Below are positions 24,632 through 33,628 of a stretch of 64,000 nucleotides of DNA, one piece after another. Origin of the DNA: Methylobacterium nodulans ORS 2060 (GTDB lineage Bacteria > Pseudomonadota > Alphaproteobacteria > Rhizobiales > Beijerinckiaceae). The position numbers and the translations under genes are program-made. The stretch lies in NCBI RefSeq assembly GCF_000022085.1, contig NC_011894.1, positions 6,074,501-6,138,500 of the forward strand. The letters are read 5' to 3'. The stretch's first letter is position 1; each line of letters opens with the position of its first letter. Under the pieces are notes generated by a model that was given only the letters and a program-made list of their open reading frames with translations, searched no databases and was not told the DNA's origin.

Positions 24632-25657
24632 TTCTGGCGTTACCCGCGCCAGAGCATCGTCCCGCCGCATCGGCCCCCGCGCGGGACCGGCCGCTCCGTC
24701 CGGCAGGCAGCCGAGATCCGCGAGCGTCGCCGCCACCGCCGCGTCGAGCGGCGTGTGCGGCTCGGCGCCCAGGAGAGCGACCAGCCGCCTGTTGTCGAGC
24801 CGCAGCGGCTCGCGCCAGAGATAGAGCATCTCCTGCACCTCGCGCAGGAAGGGCACGAACGGCGCGGCGATCCGCGCCAGGCCCCAGGGAACGCGGCGCA
24901 CGGGAAGATGCGGCCGGCCGAGTGCGCGGGCGATCGCCGCTGCCATCTGGGTTCCATCCGCATCCCAATGTCCGCCGCAATGGAAGCGGGCGAAGGCCGG
25001 CAGGGCAGCCTCCCGGCCGGCCAGGCGCACCATCGTCTCGGCAAGATCGGGCAGGTAGGCCCATTGGTGGCCCACCCCGCGCGGGCCGGGATACCACAGG
25101 CTCCGAACCGGACGGCCCCGCCGCGCGAAGAGCGAGAACCAGGAATTGCCGGTCATGCCCGGGCCGAAGAAGTCGCCGGCCCGGACGATCAGGCTGCGCA
25201 CCCCCGTCTCCGCGGCGGCTTCGAGGCGCCGCTCCATGGCGACGCGGATCGTGCCTTTCCGGGTGAGCGGGTTCTGGGGTGCGTCCTCGTCCGGGTGCGG
25301 GCCGGCATCCGGGCCGAAATTGTAGACGTTGCCAGGCAGCAGGATCCGGGCGCCCGAGGCCTGCGCCGCCGCGAGGCTCGCCTCCAGCATCGGCAGCACC
25401 AGGGCGTCCCAGTCGCGGTAGCCGGGCGGGTTGACCGCATGGACGATGAGCGCGGCGCCGCGCGCCGCCGCCGTCACCGCGGCGGTATCGCGGGCATCGC
25501 CCCGTACCCATGCGAAACCGTCTCCCTCCCGCCGGACCGCAGCGGGATCGCGGTGCAGGGCCCGCACCGCCCAGCCCTCCGCCTGCAGCCGGCGCGCCAC
25601 CGCGCCGCCGATCCCGCCCGTCGCGCCGAGCACCAGCGCCGTCCTCATCCCGTCCAT
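24599..25657 (-). CDS. NAD(P)-dependent epimerase/dehydratase (extended SDR)
   Basis: 352 residues. The Rossmann nucleotide site TALVLGATGGIGGAVARRL is at residues 5-23, with a downstream PGNVYNFGP replacing the classic YxxxK region; otherwise an atypical extended-SDR/NmrA-like fold. Substrate unknown. The C-terminal residues PLSRAGEGQG come from a palindromic repeat. It is divergent from a LysR gene 92 bases away, which probably regulates it. The initiating ATG may be codon 1 or codon 4. Confidence 0.75.
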   Translation of the reverse strand: MDGMRTALVLGATGGIGGAVARRLQAEGWAVRALHRDPAAVRREGDGFAWVRGDARDTAAVTAAARGAALIVHAVNPPGYRDWDALVLPMLEASLAAAQASGARILLPGNVYNFGPDAGPHPDEDAPQNPLTRKGTIRVAMERRLEAAAETGVRSLIVRAGDFFGPGMTGNSWFSLFARRGRPVRSLWYPGPRGVGHQWAYLPDLAETMVRLAGREAALPAFARFHCGGHWDADGTQMAAAIARALGRPHLPVRRVPWGLARIAAPFVPFLREVQEMLYLWREPLRLDNRRLVALLGAEPHTPLDAAVAATLADLGCLPDGAAGPARGPMRRDDALARVTPEPLSRAGEGQG

Positions 25658-25749
25658 CGTCCGCTCCTCGTTCGCCGACGCTCAGACGATCCCATCCGGA
25701 GGGCCATCCGTGAATTGCGGATCTCCGGCGAGACGCTATACGAAAATGC

Positions 25750-26640
25750 ATGACCGCGCCGAGCTGGGACCATTGCCGCGCCGCGCTCGCCGTCCTGGAG
25801 GAAGGCTCCCTGTCGGCCGCGGCCCGGGCGCTCGGGCTGACGCAGCCGACCATCGGCCGGCAGATCGCGGCCCTCGAGGAGACGCTCGGCGTCGTGCTCT
25901 TCACCCGGTCGCAGGCGGGGCTGACGCCGACCGAGGCGGGCTTGGCCCTGCGGCCCTACGCGGAGGCGCTGCGGGCGACCGCCTCGGCCCTGGAGCGTGC
26001 GGTGACGGCGGCCGGGGAGGGCGTCGCCGGAACCGTGCGGATCACCGCCTCGGAAGTAGTGGGAGGGGAGGTGCTGCCGCCGATCCTGGCGCGCCTGCAC
26101 GAGGCGCATCCTGCGCTGACGCTCGAACTCGTGCTCTCGGACCGCGTCCAGGATCTGCTGCGCCGCGACGCCGACATCGCCGTGCGGATGACGGCGCCTC
26201 TGCAGGCCGCGTTGCTGGCCCGGAAGGTCGGATCGGTGCGGCTCGGCCTCCACGCCCATCGCCGCTACCTCGACCGGCGCGGCACCCCCGCCGCAGCGGC
26301 CGACCTTCCCCGCCACAGCCTGATCGGCTTCGACGCGGAGACCGCCTTCCTCCGCAGCATGCGGATCGAGGGGGTGGACTTCGACCGGGCTCTCTTCGCA
26401 TGGCGCAGCGACAGCGCGCTCGCCCAGCTCGCGGCGATCCGCGCCGGCTTCGGCATCGGCGTCTGCCAGGCGGCGCTCGCCGCCCGCAACCCGGACCTCG
26501 TCCCGGTCCTGCCGGAGATCCGCTGGGACCTGCCGACTTGGATCGTCATGCACGAGGACCTGCGCCACCTGCGGCGCTACCGGGTGGCCTTCGACGCTCT
26601 CGCCGAGGGCTTGACCGATTACTGCGCCCGCACGCCGTGA
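25750..26640 (+). CDS. LysR-family transcriptional regulator
   Basis: 296 residues. The N-terminal winged helix has the LysR pattern LAVLEEGSLSAAARALGLTQPTIGRQIAALEETLGVVLFTRS; the effector domain begins near residue 90 (GTVRITASEVVGGEVLPPIL). Divergent to the SDR gene, the classic arrangement for a LysR regulator and its target, so it likely senses the substrate or product of that enzyme. Ends 8 bases before the convergent fhcC stop. Confidence 0.9.
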   Translation: MTAPSWDHCRAALAVLEEGSLSAAARALGLTQPTIGRQIAALEETLGVVLFTRSQAGLTPTEAGLALRPYAEALRATASALERAVTAAGEGVAGTVRITASEVVGGEVLPPILARLHEAHPALTLELVLSDRVQDLLRRDADIAVRMTAPLQAALLARKVGSVRLGLHAHRRYLDRRGTPAAAADLPRHSLIGFDAETAFLRSMRIEGVDFDRALFAWRSDSALAQLAAIRAGFGIGVCQAALAARNPDLVPVLPEIRWDLPTWIVMHEDLRHLRRYRVAFDALAEGLTDYCARTP

Positions 26641-26648
26641 GTCCCGCC

Positions 26649-27446
26649 TCACCCCAGCGGCGTCAGGAGCTCGCCCTTGCCGAGGGTGGCGAGGTCGCCG
26701 GAGCGCCGGGACAGCCGCGCCCGGGCGAGCGCCGCGAAGCGCGGCGAGAGCGGCTCCAGGGCCTTGGCGAGGAGGCGCAGGAAGACGAGATCCTGGGTTC
26801 CCGTCTCGACGAAGGTCGGCAGCAGGGCGCCGTGGCGCTCCACGAGCAGCGTGCCGCGGCGCATGCCGTAGCCCGGATGGTCGCCGATCGTGCCGGCGAC
26901 CAGGGTGCCGGCGATCATCCGCGACCCGGCATGGTCGCCGGCCGCCCCCGCCACGATCAGGCCCGCGCGCATACGGTCGCCGAGGCGGTCGCCCGCCCGC
27001 CCGCCGATCACCAGCGTGGCGCCGTCGAGCCCGCCCATGGCGCCGTGCAGGGCCCCGCCGGCCCCCGGGCCGGCATCGCCCGCGATGGTGATCGTGCCGC
27101 CCCGGGCCGCCGTGCCGGCGAAGGGGCCGGCCGAGCCGGAGACCCGGATGGTGCCGCCGGTCATGCCGGCGCCGAGGCGCTGGCCGACATCGCCCTCGAC
27201 CAGGATGCTGCCCTGCGCGAGGCCCGCCCCGACCCGGTCGAGCCGATCGGAGCCGCCCGCGATCCGCAAGCTCTCCGCGCCGTCGAGGGCGATGGTGAAG
27301 CAGTCGCCGAGCGCGACGCCCTGGCGGCTCGTGCCGACGGGAAGCCGCGCGGCCTCGGCCTCGGACAGGCCCGCAAGCGCAGCCGGCGTGATGCCCGAGA
27401 GGTCGAGCCGCTCGGGCGGTGCGTGGCGGAGGGTGAGGACGCTCAT
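26649..27446 (-). CDS. fhcC: Formyltransferase/hydrolase complex subunit C
   Basis: 265 residues, rich in Gly-repeats of a right-handed beta-helix (GDVGQRLGAGMTGGTIRVSGSAGPFAGTAARGG, GDHAGSRMIAGTLVAGTIGDHPGYGMRRG), as in formylmethanofuran dehydrogenase subunit C. It is part of the Fhc complex that converts formyl-H4MPT to formate via methylofuran. The start overlaps the fhcD stop by 4 bases. Last gene of fhcB-A-D-C. Confidence 0.93.
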   Translation of the reverse strand: MSVLTLRHAPPERLDLSGITPAALAGLSEAEAARLPVGTSRQGVALGDCFTIALDGAESLRIAGGSDRLDRVGAGLAQGSILVEGDVGQRLGAGMTGGTIRVSGSAGPFAGTAARGGTITIAGDAGPGAGGALHGAMGGLDGATLVIGGRAGDRLGDRMRAGLIVAGAAGDHAGSRMIAGTLVAGTIGDHPGYGMRRGTLLVERHGALLPTFVETGTQDLVFLRLLAKALEPLSPRFAALARARLSRRSGDLATLGKGELLTPLG

Positions 27447-28378
27447 GCCGCCGTCCCGTCGAGCAGGTCTCTGAGGTGGAAATGGTGGCGGCCGAGATTG
27501 CCGCCGTAATTGCCGGCCGTGACCGCCACGAGGCCGAGCTCGCCCCCAGCCGCGGTCGCCGCGTGGAGCGCCGCCCGCATGGAGCGCGCGATCGCCGCCG
27601 CCGAGAGCCCGTCGATGACGATCTCCAGCACCACATTGACCTCGGGCGGCAGGGCCGAGCCGGCCCGGCCCTTGAGGGTCGGGCAATAGGCGTCGTTGGT
27701 GGAGGCCATCATGCCCTTGGTGCGCGCCCCGACCTTGGAGCCGGAGCGCACGATCCCGCCCGGGAAGGGCAGGATCACGTCCGGCACGCTGCGCGCCGCC
27801 GCGACTGCGATCTCGGCGACCTTGAGCGTGTCCCCGAAGGCGCGGCCGAGAAACAGCAGGTTGCCGCCGCCGACCGCCCCCTCGATGGTCGGGACGGAAT
27901 GCTCGCACAGGAACTCGCCGTCCATCACCGGCGTGCGCCAGAAGCGCCGGCCGCCGAAGCGCTTGGCCACCGCGAAACCGTCGCCGAACATCTGGATCGC
28001 GCCGCCGAGCTTGATCGCCTTGCCCCGGTTGGGATCGTCCCAGGCGATGCCCGCATAGGCCGCGCTGCCCGGCGAGGTGAGCACGCATTGCCCGACGCGC
28101 TTGAGGAGCTGCGTCTTGAGGCCCCCCGCATCGAAGCCGAACACCAGCACCCGCACGCCGGGCCGCCCGTCCGGCGTCGCCTCGGGGCCGAGCACCGCGT
28201 CGATCCCGGCCTCGGCGCCGCAGCCGATCACCGAGGTGGCGAAGCCCGTCATGGTGGTGGCGGCGATCATCGCCCATTCGGGCGTCTCGGCGGTGAGCAC
28301 GAGCGCCGTGCCCGCCATGTCGAAGGCTTCCGCGAAGGTGTCCTCGACCCGGATGCCGTTGAGAGTGAGGTCTGCCAT
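27443..28378 (-). CDS. fhcD: Formylmethanofuran:H4MPT formyltransferase subunit
   Basis: 311 residues, close in length to archaeal Ftr. LNGIRVEDTFAEAFDMAGTALVLTAET, SVIGCGAEAGID, PTIEGAVGGGNLLFLGRAFG and DAYCPTLKG match the family. In methylotrophs it moves the formyl group between H4MPT and the methylofuran bound to the complex. It lies 2 bases after fhcA and overlaps fhcC. Confidence 0.95.
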   Translation of the reverse strand: MADLTLNGIRVEDTFAEAFDMAGTALVLTAETPEWAMIAATTMTGFATSVIGCGAEAGIDAVLGPEATPDGRPGVRVLVFGFDAGGLKTQLLKRVGQCVLTSPGSAAYAGIAWDDPNRGKAIKLGGAIQMFGDGFAVAKRFGGRRFWRTPVMDGEFLCEHSVPTIEGAVGGGNLLFLGRAFGDTLKVAEIAVAAARSVPDVILPFPGGIVRSGSKVGARTKGMMASTNDAYCPTLKGRAGSALPPEVNVVLEIVIDGLSAAAIARSMRAALHAATAAGGELGLVAVTAGNYGGNLGRHHFHLRDLLDGTAA

Positions 28379-28380
28379 CG

Positions 28381-30012
28381 TCAGCCCCGCACCGCCACGG
28401 GCTCGAAGGCGTCGCGCTCGGCGAAGGCCTCGTCGGGCACCGAGAAGCTGTCGAGCCCGGCTCCGAAACGGCCCTGCAGGTAGGCGTCGGCGCGCCGCGC
28501 CATGCCCGCATCCGCCTCGACCGCGAGGCTGAGCGTGCGTCCGGAGCGCTGCGCCACCACGGTTCCGTCCTCCACGATCACGACCCCGTCCTTGAGCACC
28601 CGGTGGGCTGCGGCGAACATGGCGGTCCGGTCCGGCTGATCGCGGTAGACCGCGACATCCGCCCGCGCGCCGGGGCGCAGGTGGCCGCGATCGGCAAGCC
28701 CCAAGAGCTTCGCGGGCCCGGAGCGGGTGAGCTGCGCCACCTCGGTGAAGGTGTATTCGCGGGTGAGCGCGTGCAGGCTCGAACGTTCGGTCGCGACCTT
28801 CGGGTGGTTCGCGAGTTCCCGGTCGCGCGTCTCCTTGTCCATCAGCAGGTGCAGGATGCGCGGATAGGCCGTGAAGGGGCCGCCATTCGGGTGGTCGGTG
28901 GTCAGGATGGTGCGCTCAGGGTCGGGCGAGAGCAGCATCAGCTCGAGGCCGATGGCGAATTGCAGCGAGGAGGTCGGGCCGCGGTCGCGGTAGCGGAACG
29001 GGACGATGCCGCCGCCCTCCGCGTCGCCCGCATTCACGATCCACTTTTTGGGGCTCGCCCCTTTCCGGCCGGCGAACTGGCGCAGGATGTCGAGGGAGAT
29101 GGTGCAGGTCTGCCCGAACACCACCTGCCCCACGTCGAGGGTGGCATTGGGGTGGCGCGCCATCGCGTCGGCGATCCGGGCCGCCGCCGAGGTGAAGCCG
29201 CCGCCGAGCGGATTCTGCGGGTCGACGGCCGCGTAGGCGTAGAACTGGGCATGCGCGAAGTGGATACGCCGGCCCTGCGCCGCCTCGAGCGTCTCGACGA
29301 AGCTGTCGTCGGCGCCCGGCAGGCCGAGATTGCTGCAATGGACATGCAGCGGGTGCGGCACCCCGATCGCCTCGACGGCGTCGAGCAGCCCGTCGAGGAT
29401 CTGCCGGGAGGTGAGGCCGTAGGCGGGCACCTCGTCGTCGAGGGAGAAGCGCACCGCGCCGTCCTTGAAGGCATCGGCGCCGCCCGCATTGATGACCTTC
29501 ACGCCGAGCGCCCGCGTAGTGGCGAGGTTGAGGGCGACGAGGTCGCGCAAAGCCTCAGCCCCGGCCCCGTCGCGCAGGAGCTGCAGCAGGTGGTCGTCAT
29601 TGCCCATCACGCACAGCCCGCCCCGGTCGAGGAGCGGGATGTCGGCGAGTTCGAGCTGGGTGGCGAGGGCGTTCACCGGCGGCATCGCCGGCTCGACGGC
29701 GGTGGTGTAGCCCATCCGCGCATAGAGGGCGCCGATCTCGGACCCCGAGCCGTGCGGGTTGAGCGCGCCGGGGGATTCGGCGATGCCCAGCTCGGGCAGC
29801 AGCAGGCGCGAGAGCACCACGTTGCCGCCCGCGATGTGCGAGTGGACCTCGACGCCGCCCGCCATCACCACGCAGCCGGAGGCATCGATCGTGTGGTCGG
29901 GGGCGCGGTCCTGCGCCTCGACGATGCGGCCGTCCTCGATCCAGACGTCGCCGATGGCGTCGCGCCCGGCGGTCGGATCGACGACCCGGCCGCCGGCGAT
30001 ACGGGTCAGCAT
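28381..30012 (-). CDS. fhcA: Formyltransferase/hydrolase complex subunit A (amidohydrolase)
   Basis: 543 residues. Amidohydrolase fold with zinc motif EVHSHIAGGNV, HVHCSNLGLPG and ILTTDHPNGGPFTAYPRI, as in FmdA/FwdA. This is the hydrolytic subunit releasing formate from formylmethylofuran. Start at 30012 sits 7 bases inside the 3' end of fhcB. Tightly packed operon. Confidence 0.95.
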   Translation of the reverse strand: MLTRIAGGRVVDPTAGRDAIGDVWIEDGRIVEAQDRAPDHTIDASGCVVMAGGVEVHSHIAGGNVVLSRLLLPELGIAESPGALNPHGSGSEIGALYARMGYTTAVEPAMPPVNALATQLELADIPLLDRGGLCVMGNDDHLLQLLRDGAGAEALRDLVALNLATTRALGVKVINAGGADAFKDGAVRFSLDDEVPAYGLTSRQILDGLLDAVEAIGVPHPLHVHCSNLGLPGADDSFVETLEAAQGRRIHFAHAQFYAYAAVDPQNPLGGGFTSAAARIADAMARHPNATLDVGQVVFGQTCTISLDILRQFAGRKGASPKKWIVNAGDAEGGGIVPFRYRDRGPTSSLQFAIGLELMLLSPDPERTILTTDHPNGGPFTAYPRILHLLMDKETRDRELANHPKVATERSSLHALTREYTFTEVAQLTRSGPAKLLGLADRGHLRPGARADVAVYRDQPDRTAMFAAAHRVLKDGVVIVEDGTVVAQRSGRTLSLAVEADAGMARRADAYLQGRFGAGLDSFSVPDEAFAERDAFEPVAVRG

Positions 30013-31064
30013 GAGGCGGGGCGCTCCTGAGCGGGCGAAAGTCGGTCGTGAAGGGCGCCGATCAGCGCGGCGGCCGCGGGGGCGGCTCCGGGCTTCGCGG
30101 CGGGGTGCCAGGTGATCGCGGCCCGGCGCGGATGCCAGAGGGCGCCGCCTGTCGTCTCGCCCGGAACGGCCACGGCGAGCACGATCTCGGCCTCGTCGCC
30201 CGCGGGCTGACCGAGGAGGGCGATGGCCGGCAGCGTCTTCAGCCAGTCGGGCCGCGGGGCGGGGAGGGAGGAGAGCCAGAGGGCGGCATCCGCCTCGCCC
30301 GACGCGGCCAGCCGGCCGGCGTCGAAACGCCAGGGATCGTGCTCCGGAAAGCCGCGGCCGAACCCGACCCGCGGCCCCTGCGCGGTGGTCCAGGCGGCGA
30401 CCTGCGTGACGGAGCGCCCCTGATGCGGATCGGAGAGCGGCAGGGCGAAGACCCGCGTCGTCTCGTTGAGGTCCTTGACGAGGCCGTTCAGCATCTCGGC
30501 CCCGAGCGCCCCGACCTCGGCGGGGTCGTACAGGATCACGCCGTAGAGGGCGCTCCCCAGGCGCGCGGCGAGGTCGGAGAGCGGCGTCCCGCCGGCGATC
30601 CGCCCGGCGACCAGGGCCCGCAGGAGGCCGATCGCGGCCGGCAGCCCCGCCTCGCCCGCCGCGAAATCGGCGCCCTGCCCGGAGGCGAGCGATAGGATGG
30701 TGCGGCCCGCCCCCGCGGCCCGGCCGCGCGTGGGGCTGGACGCCGCGAGATCGGCGAGGATCGCCGCATCGGCGGCACGGTCCCCCACCACCAGCACGAG
30801 ATCGGCGCGGCCCACCGCCTCGGCGGGCGTGGCCGTCATGGCGCCGCCTGCCGCCAGGGCGCCGAGATCGGCATAGAGGCCCTCGGCGGCCACGGGATCG
30901 AGGGAGGCGCCGATGGCGCGGGCGAGGCGGAACGCCGCGCGCAGAGCCGCCACCTCGGCGCAGAGCCCGGCCACGACAGGGGCACGGGCCTGCCGCAGCA
31001 GGTCGGCCGCGGCCGCGAGCGCCGCGTCGGGATCCGTCGCTTGCCCTTTCACCCAGGCCGTCAT
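30006..31064 (-). CDS. fhcB: Formyltransferase/hydrolase complex subunit B
   Basis: 352 residues from an ATG at 31064 (MTAWVKGQATDPD) preceded by gaggg; an in-frame ATG at 31076 is the alternative. It resembles FmdB/FwdB of molybdopterin-type formylmethanofuran dehydrogenase but is short and lacks the cofactor-binding machinery, as is known for methylotroph FhcB, which does no redox chemistry. No Cys cluster motif is visible near the N-terminus. First gene of the operon. Confidence 0.92.
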   Translation of the reverse strand: MTAWVKGQATDPDAALAAAADLLRQARAPVVAGLCAEVAALRAAFRLARAIGASLDPVAAEGLYADLGALAAGGAMTATPAEAVGRADLVLVVGDRAADAAILADLAASSPTRGRAAGAGRTILSLASGQGADFAAGEAGLPAAIGLLRALVAGRIAGGTPLSDLAARLGSALYGVILYDPAEVGALGAEMLNGLVKDLNETTRVFALPLSDPHQGRSVTQVAAWTTAQGPRVGFGRGFPEHDPWRFDAGRLAASGEADAALWLSSLPAPRPDWLKTLPAIALLGQPAGDEAEIVLAVAVPGETTGGALWHPRRAAITWHPAAKPGAAPAAAALIGALHDRLSPAQERPASC

Positions 31065-31395
31065 CCGCCCTCGCATCCTTGAAGCCGGCCTCGCGGCGTG
31101 CCGCCGGGCCGACCTGATGAATCCGCCTCGGCGTTGGCCGCCGTTCCGTCGCGCGGATGAAGCGGCCAGGCTGCTCCCGGCGCCGCGCGAGACGTTTGCA
31201 TCCCGGGCTTCCGGCAGGCAAGTCCCCCTGAAAGTCGGGGCGGATCGCCTGAAAAATTTATTGGGCGGGGCGCGTTGCCCTCCCGGCGGACGTTATGGGA
31301 CAGTGACGCATCGCCCCGCATCGACCCTTGCGCGCGCCCGTCCGATCGTGTGAACGGGCCCCGCGACGGGCCGCGGGTTCAGGCAGGGGTACGGG
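31065..31395. promoter_or_regulatory. Divergent promoter region between fhcB and the RFAP synthase gene
   Basis: 331 bases between divergent genes. The AT-rich stretch gaaaaatttattg near 31252 stands out in GC-rich surroundings and may be a promoter core for one direction. No clear operator repeat was seen. Confidence 0.45.
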
Positions 31396-32397
31396 TTGGC
31401 GGACGAGGCAGGCACAGCGCAGGGGCTCGTGCGGGTGCGCGCACCGGCCCGGCTGCATTTCGGCTTCCTCGATCTCCATGGCGGCCTCGGCCGGCGCTTC
31501 GGCAGCATCGGCGTCGCGGTGGACGCGCCCGGCATCGACCTCACGGTCGCCCCCGCGGCGCGCTTGAGCGTGGCGGGCGAGGGGCCGGGCGCCGCCGCGG
31601 AGCACGAGCGGGTGCGCGCCTACGCGGTCGCCGCGGCGCGCCAGCTCGGCGTGCCGGCGACCGGCGCCTTCCGGCTCCATGAGACGATCCCCGCCCATGC
31701 GGGCTTCGGCTCGGGGACGCAGCTCGCGCTCAGCATCGCGGCGGGGCTTGCTGCCCTCCACGGGGCGCCCTTCGCGCCCGCCGACTTCGCTGCCGCCCTC
31801 GACCGCGGCAACCGCTCGGGGGTCGGACTCGCCGCCTTCGTGACCGGCGGCCTGATCGTCGATGGCGGCCGCGACGGGAGCGACGCGGCCCCGCCCATCG
31901 TCTCGCGCCTGCCCTATCCGGAGGCGTGGCGGATCGTGCTCCTCCTCGATCCGGCCGAGACCGGCGTGCACGGGGCGCAGGAGCGCCACGCCTTCCAGGC
32001 CCTGCCACGCTTCCCCGCGGGCGAGGCGGCCGAGATCTGCCGCATCGTGCTGATGCAGGTGCTGCCCGCCGCCGTCGCGGGCGAGATCGATCCGTTCGGC
32101 CGGGGCGTGACCGAGATCCAGCGGCGCATCGGCGATTATTTCGCGCCCTATCAGGGCGGTCGCTACGCGAGCCGCGCGGTGGCGGCGGCGCTCACCGAGA
32201 TCGAGGCCCTCGGCATCGCCGGATTCGGCCAGAGCTCCTGGGGTCCGACCGGCTTCGCCCTCCTCGGCTCGGCCGCAGAGGCCGAGGCGCTGGCCGCGCG
32301 CCTGCGCGCGAACCACCCGGGCCTGTCCATCGTGATCGCCCGCGGGCGCAACCACGGCGCCTCGGTGAGGCGGGAGACGGCCGCCCCGGATTCATGA
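31396..32397 (+). CDS. Beta-ribofuranosylaminobenzene 5'-phosphate synthase
   Basis: 333 residues read from a TTG at 31396; a GTG within VRVRAPARLHFGF is an alternative start. RAPARLHFGFLDLHG, HAGFGSGTQLALSIAAGLAAL (GHMP-kinase-like phosphate loop) and GFGQSSWGPTGFALL are the RFAP synthase signatures. It joins p-aminobenzoate or 4-hydroxybenzoate with PRPP, the committed step to H4MPT. In M. extorquens the equivalent is orf4. First gene of the plus-strand H4MPT block. Confidence 0.88.
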   Translation: MADEAGTAQGLVRVRAPARLHFGFLDLHGGLGRRFGSIGVAVDAPGIDLTVAPAARLSVAGEGPGAAAEHERVRAYAVAAARQLGVPATGAFRLHETIPAHAGFGSGTQLALSIAAGLAALHGAPFAPADFAAALDRGNRSGVGLAAFVTGGLIVDGGRDGSDAAPPIVSRLPYPEAWRIVLLLDPAETGVHGAQERHAFQALPRFPAGEAAEICRIVLMQVLPAAVAGEIDPFGRGVTEIQRRIGDYFAPYQGGRYASRAVAAALTEIEALGIAGFGQSSWGPTGFALLGSAAEAEALAARLRANHPGLSIVIARGRNHGASVRRETAAPDS

Positions 32398-32475
32398 CGC
32401 CCCGGCCCGCCCGGATGCCTTCGCTTACGGCCGGACCATGGTCGGGCTCCCGGCCCGGTGACGAAAAGGTCTATC

Positions 32476-32590
32476 ATACGGCTTCCGGCAGATCTGTTCC
32501 GAAACGAGACAAGCGCGGGGAACCCCTCTCCCGAGTGGGAGAGGGGTTCCTGCGCGCACTCGTCTCGAAAAGATCAACCGGAAACCGTAT
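32476..32590. repeat. Long imperfect inverted repeat with nested CCCTCTCCC palindrome
   Basis: A 115-base element whose ends atacggcttccgg (from 32476) and ggaaaccgtat (to 32590) are complementary with few mismatches. The inner arms pair through cgagac/gtctcg. The apex aacccctctccc/gggagaggggtt (32521-32532, 32537-32548) is a copy of the palindromic family. No coding capacity. It lies between the RFAP synthase gene and mtdB and looks like a mobile or formerly mobile palindromic unit. Confidence 0.7.
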
Positions 32591-32701
32591 CAGAAGCGCC
32601 CGAGGCATGATTGCCGAAGCCCCCTCGGGGCCGGGTGCCGGCTGCCCCCGAGGACCATGATCGATCGCCCGCTCGGACGGACGATGAAGGAGACCCGCGC
32701 C

Positions 32702-33595
32702 ATGGCCCGCTCGATCCTGCATATGCTGACGCCCCTCAAGCACATGAGCCCGTTCGACGTGAACATGGCGGTGGATGCGGGGTTCGAGGTGGTGACGGCC
32801 TATACGGGCGTGAGCCTCGCCGAGGTCGGGCCGCTGGTGCAGGACTCGATCTTCTCCCGCGCCCCCCAGGACGGCGTGCGCACCGGGATCTTCGTCGCGG
32901 GCAAGAACGCCGAGGAAGCCCTCGACATGGTCGACCGGGCCCGCAAGGCCTTCGTGCCGCCCTTCGTCAACCACGTCTTCGCCGACCCGGCCGGCTCCTT
33001 CACCACCGGCGCCGCCATGGTGGCCCTGGTGCACCGGGCCCTGCGCGACCAGTTCGGCCAGGGCCTCGCGGGCCAGCGCATCGTGATCTTCGGCGGAGCG
33101 GGCGTCGTCGCCTACGTGGCGGCGGTGATCGGCGCCATCGAGGGCGCCCGCTCGGTGCTCGTCGGCCATGACGGGCAGGAGCGCGTGAGCAAGATCGCCG
33201 CGACCATGAAGTGGCGCTTCGACATCGAGGTCGAGGCGGTGGACGGCTCCAGCGTCGAGGCGCGCCGCGCCGCCATCGCGGAGGCCGACGTGATCCTCTC
33301 GGCGGGCCCGGCCGGGGTGGCGATCCTCTCCGCCGAGGATCTGGGCTGCGCTCCGAAGCTCAAGGTCGCCTCCGACGTGAACGCCGTGCCGCCGGCCGGC
33401 ATCGCGGGCATCGACGTCAACGCCGCCTGCACTCCGCTGCCCGGCGGGCGCGGCGTCGGTATCGGGGCGCTGGCGGTCGGCGACGTGAAGTACAAGACCC
33501 AGGCCGGCCTGTTCCGCCGCATGCTCGCGGCCTCCGAGCCCCTCTGCCTCGACTTCCGCGACGCCTACCGGCTCGCCGTGGAGATCGCGGGCTGA
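32702..33595 (+). CDS. mtdB: NAD(P)-dependent methylene-H4MPT dehydrogenase
   Basis: 297 residues starting MARSILHMLTPLKHMSPFDVNMAVDAG, the known MtdB N-terminus. The Rossmann site is IVIFGGAGVVAYVAAVIGA, and DVNAVPPAGIAGID follows. It oxidises methylene-H4MPT to methenyl-H4MPT with NAD or NADP. The ATG at 32702 has aaggaga upstream; in-frame ATGs at 32657 and 32684 are less likely. Next gene begins 33 bases later. Confidence 0.96.
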   Translation: MARSILHMLTPLKHMSPFDVNMAVDAGFEVVTAYTGVSLAEVGPLVQDSIFSRAPQDGVRTGIFVAGKNAEEALDMVDRARKAFVPPFVNHVFADPAGSFTTGAAMVALVHRALRDQFGQGLAGQRIVIFGGAGVVAYVAAVIGAIEGARSVLVGHDGQERVSKIAATMKWRFDIEVEAVDGSSVEARRAAIAEADVILSAGPAGVAILSAEDLGCAPKLKVASDVNAVPPAGIAGIDVNAACTPLPGGRGVGIGALAVGDVKYKTQAGLFRRMLAASEPLCLDFRDAYRLAVEIAG

Positions 33596-33628
33596 CCTCG
33601 GACGGGACACCCCTTCCCGGATGAGATC

